From Pyropia haitanensis (taxonomy: Eukaryota > Rhodophyta > Bangiophyceae > Bangiales > Bangiaceae): a stretch of DNA of 64,000 nucleotides. The stretch lies in assembly GCA_008729055.1 (NCBI GenBank), contig SDUX01000004.1, forward strand, positions 2,854,172-2,918,171, given 5' to 3'. The notes under the pieces were generated by a model. The model ran no database searches. It saw nothing but the letters and a program-made list of their open reading frames with translations, and had not been told where the DNA came from. The stretch's first letter is position 1. Every line of letters begins with the position of its first letter. Positions 62,949 through 64,000 of the stretch are shown in pieces. The translations under genes were made by a program, and so were the position numbers.

Positions 62949-64000
62949 CTACCGCCGCTCGGCCCCGACGGGCGCCTGACAAAAGTACCCCACCGGCCGG
63001 CCCGAGAAGCGTCCATTGTACCGGCACACCAGTCCGTCGTTGGCGTTGCACAGGCGCAGGTCCCGGCCCAGCCCCGGGTCACACCGCTCGCCCTCGGCGA
63101 CGTAGCGCTTGCACACGGGCGCGGCGGTAAACGCGCTCGCCGCGCAAAACAGGTCGTCCGCGGCGGTGCAGTCCGACCCGTCAAGCCGGCAGTAGGCGCC
63201 GAGGTCGCCCCGCCCCTCTGCATTGACACACACGCTCGCCGCGCCGTCGTCGGTGCAGTACAGGTCGGGCCGCCAGCACTTGCTGTCCGCCCCCGCGCAC
63301 GACGCGTACGGCCCCCGCCACGCGCGGCACGTCTTGCCAGACGCGCCGCGGCCGCGCCGGCAGGCCGTCACCTGCCCATCGTCCGTGTTGCGGCAGTCCG
63401 CGTCGTCGGTGCACGGCTCGCCGAGGCCCACCGACCGCTCCGCGCACGTGCCGTCGACGCACGCGAGGCCGTCCGCGCACTGGTCGGCGGTCGTCGCGTC
63501 GCAGGCCGTCCCGGCCGCCGCCGTGACCGCACACACCCCATCAACGTCGCGGACGTCGGAGCCCGACCCGCCGCCATTGCCGTCAATGGGGCGGCAGTAG
63601 AGCCCCTCCCGGGCGTCGCAGACGGCCGTCGGGTGGTCACACGGGTCCCCCTTGATGACGCCCTTGACGCATACGCCGTCCAGGACGCGGCCGTCGTCGC
63701 ACAGGTCAAACTCCCCAGTGCACGCGTCGCCGTTGCGGCACACAAAGAAGCAGCGCCTGCCGCCGTCGCCGTCGCCGTCGCCGCTGCCGGGCGGGCCCGG
63801 GCGGCAGCTCGTCACGCCACTCCGGTTGCCCACCGCGGCCTGGTCGCAGCTCACGTCGAGGCGCCTGTCGCACGCGGCGCCCTGCGCGGCGCCGGCCGCC
63901 GCCACACACACCCCGTCGACGCAGGAGAGGCCCGCGCCGCCATCGCAGATGCCAAACGCGGCCAGGCCGCACGCCCCCCCCGCGGGCACGCGCTGCCGCC
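62949..64000 (-). CDS. Cys-rich repeat protein, probably extracellular (5' end outside the window)
   Basis: The minus-strand frame is open from the window edge to the stop at 62949, at least 349 residues. It is built of repeated modules of about 50-60 residues with regularly spaced Cys, for example LSCVDGVCV, DGVCVKGVIKGDPCD, ADGLACVDGTCAERSVGLGE, PCTDDADCRNTDDG and SDCTAADDLFCAA. The pattern GxxCxxDxDC with DGxC recalls Dickkopf- or EB-type Cys knots and other disulfide-rich extracellular modules, but no exact family is claimed. Spacing implies many disulfide bonds, so secretion is likely; the signal peptide would lie beyond the window. The chain ends RPVGYFCQAPVGAERR without an anchor. Confidence 0.7.
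   Translation of the reverse strand, partial: RQRVPAGGACGLAAFGICDGGAGLSCVDGVCVAAAGAAQGAACDRRLDVSCDQAAVGNRSGVTSCRPGPPGSGDGDGDGGRRCFFVCRNGDACTGEFDLCDDGRVLDGVCVKGVIKGDPCDHPTAVCDAREGLYCRPIDGNGGGSGSDVRDVDGVCAVTAAAGTACDATTADQCADGLACVDGTCAERSVGLGEPCTDDADCRNTDDGQVTACRRGRGASGKTCRAWRGPYASCAGADSKCWRPDLYCTDDGAASVCVNAEGRGDLGAYCRLDGSDCTAADDLFCAASAFTAAPVCKRYVAEGERCDPGLGRDLRLCNANDGLVCRYNGRFSGRPVGYFCQAPVGAERR

Noticed and set aside
1..64000. tRNA, rRNA and CRISPR-like arrays
   Set aside because: I looked for T-loop motifs with paired stems, for rRNA-like stretches and for regularly spaced short direct repeats with unique spacers. None was found by eye; a covariance-model scan would be decisive.

Overview
The window looks like nuclear DNA from a very GC-rich, intron-poor eukaryote. 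It carries eukaryote-only genes: RER1, NudC, PA2G4/EBP1, a COQ2-type prenyltransferase, a DExH RNA helicase, an RHD3/Sey1-type GTPase, a RING-H2 ligase, a bZIP factor and a GT61 enzyme. Their domain cores are fused to long Ala, Gly, Pro or Gln tracts. A KEA-type K+/H+ antiporter with a likely plastid leader suggests a photosynthetic lineage. Very high GC, few introns and abundant G/C homopolymers fit a bangiophycean red alga (Porphyra/Pyropia type). That placement is inferred from composition and gene content; no organelle or rRNA marker confirms it.

Layout. 0.6-6.5 kb: a BRI3/LITAF-like protein (+) converges on a beta-propeller membrane protein (-). 9.8-15.2 kb: a very large secreted malectin/PA14/IPT/sorbosone-dehydrogenase-like protein (+) with three near-identical internal repeats. 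18.0-19.6 kb: a mobile-element-like insertion with perfect terminal inverted repeats and a hairpin at each end. 21.1-24.1 kb: a bZIP factor (+). 25.3-26.2 kb: NudC (-). 27.4-31.8 kb: a DExH helicase (-). 33.8-35.9 kb: a RING-H2 protein (+). 36.7-38.0 kb: RER1 (-). 39.0-42.0 kb: two Smr-domain paralogues (-). 43.4-45.4 kb: a three-exon lysophospholipid acyltransferase (+). 46.4-49.3 kb: the KEA antiporter (+). 50.0-51.6 kb: a UbiA/COQ2-type prenyltransferase (+). 52.1-54.3 kb: the RHD3/Sey1-like GTPase (-). 56.0-59.0 kb: the GT61 glycosyltransferase (+). 59.4-60.7 kb: EBP1 (-). 62.9-64.0 kb: a Cys-rich protein (-), cut by the window edge.

Gene organisation. Neighbours are mostly convergent or divergent and no operon-like cluster is present. 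Several genes have a short AT-richer island a few hundred bases upstream of their start, which is my best guess at core promoters. Functionally the genes are housekeeping: ER/Golgi retention and lipid or glycan metabolism, RNA metabolism, plastid and mitochondrial functions, cell-surface proteins.

Caveat. At least six genes change reading frame exactly at long C or G homopolymers (BRI3-like, beta-propeller, bZIP, RING, KEA, COQ2-type). The most economical explanation is wrong homopolymer lengths in the assembly, so these genes are described as single loci with broken frames rather than as pseudogenes.
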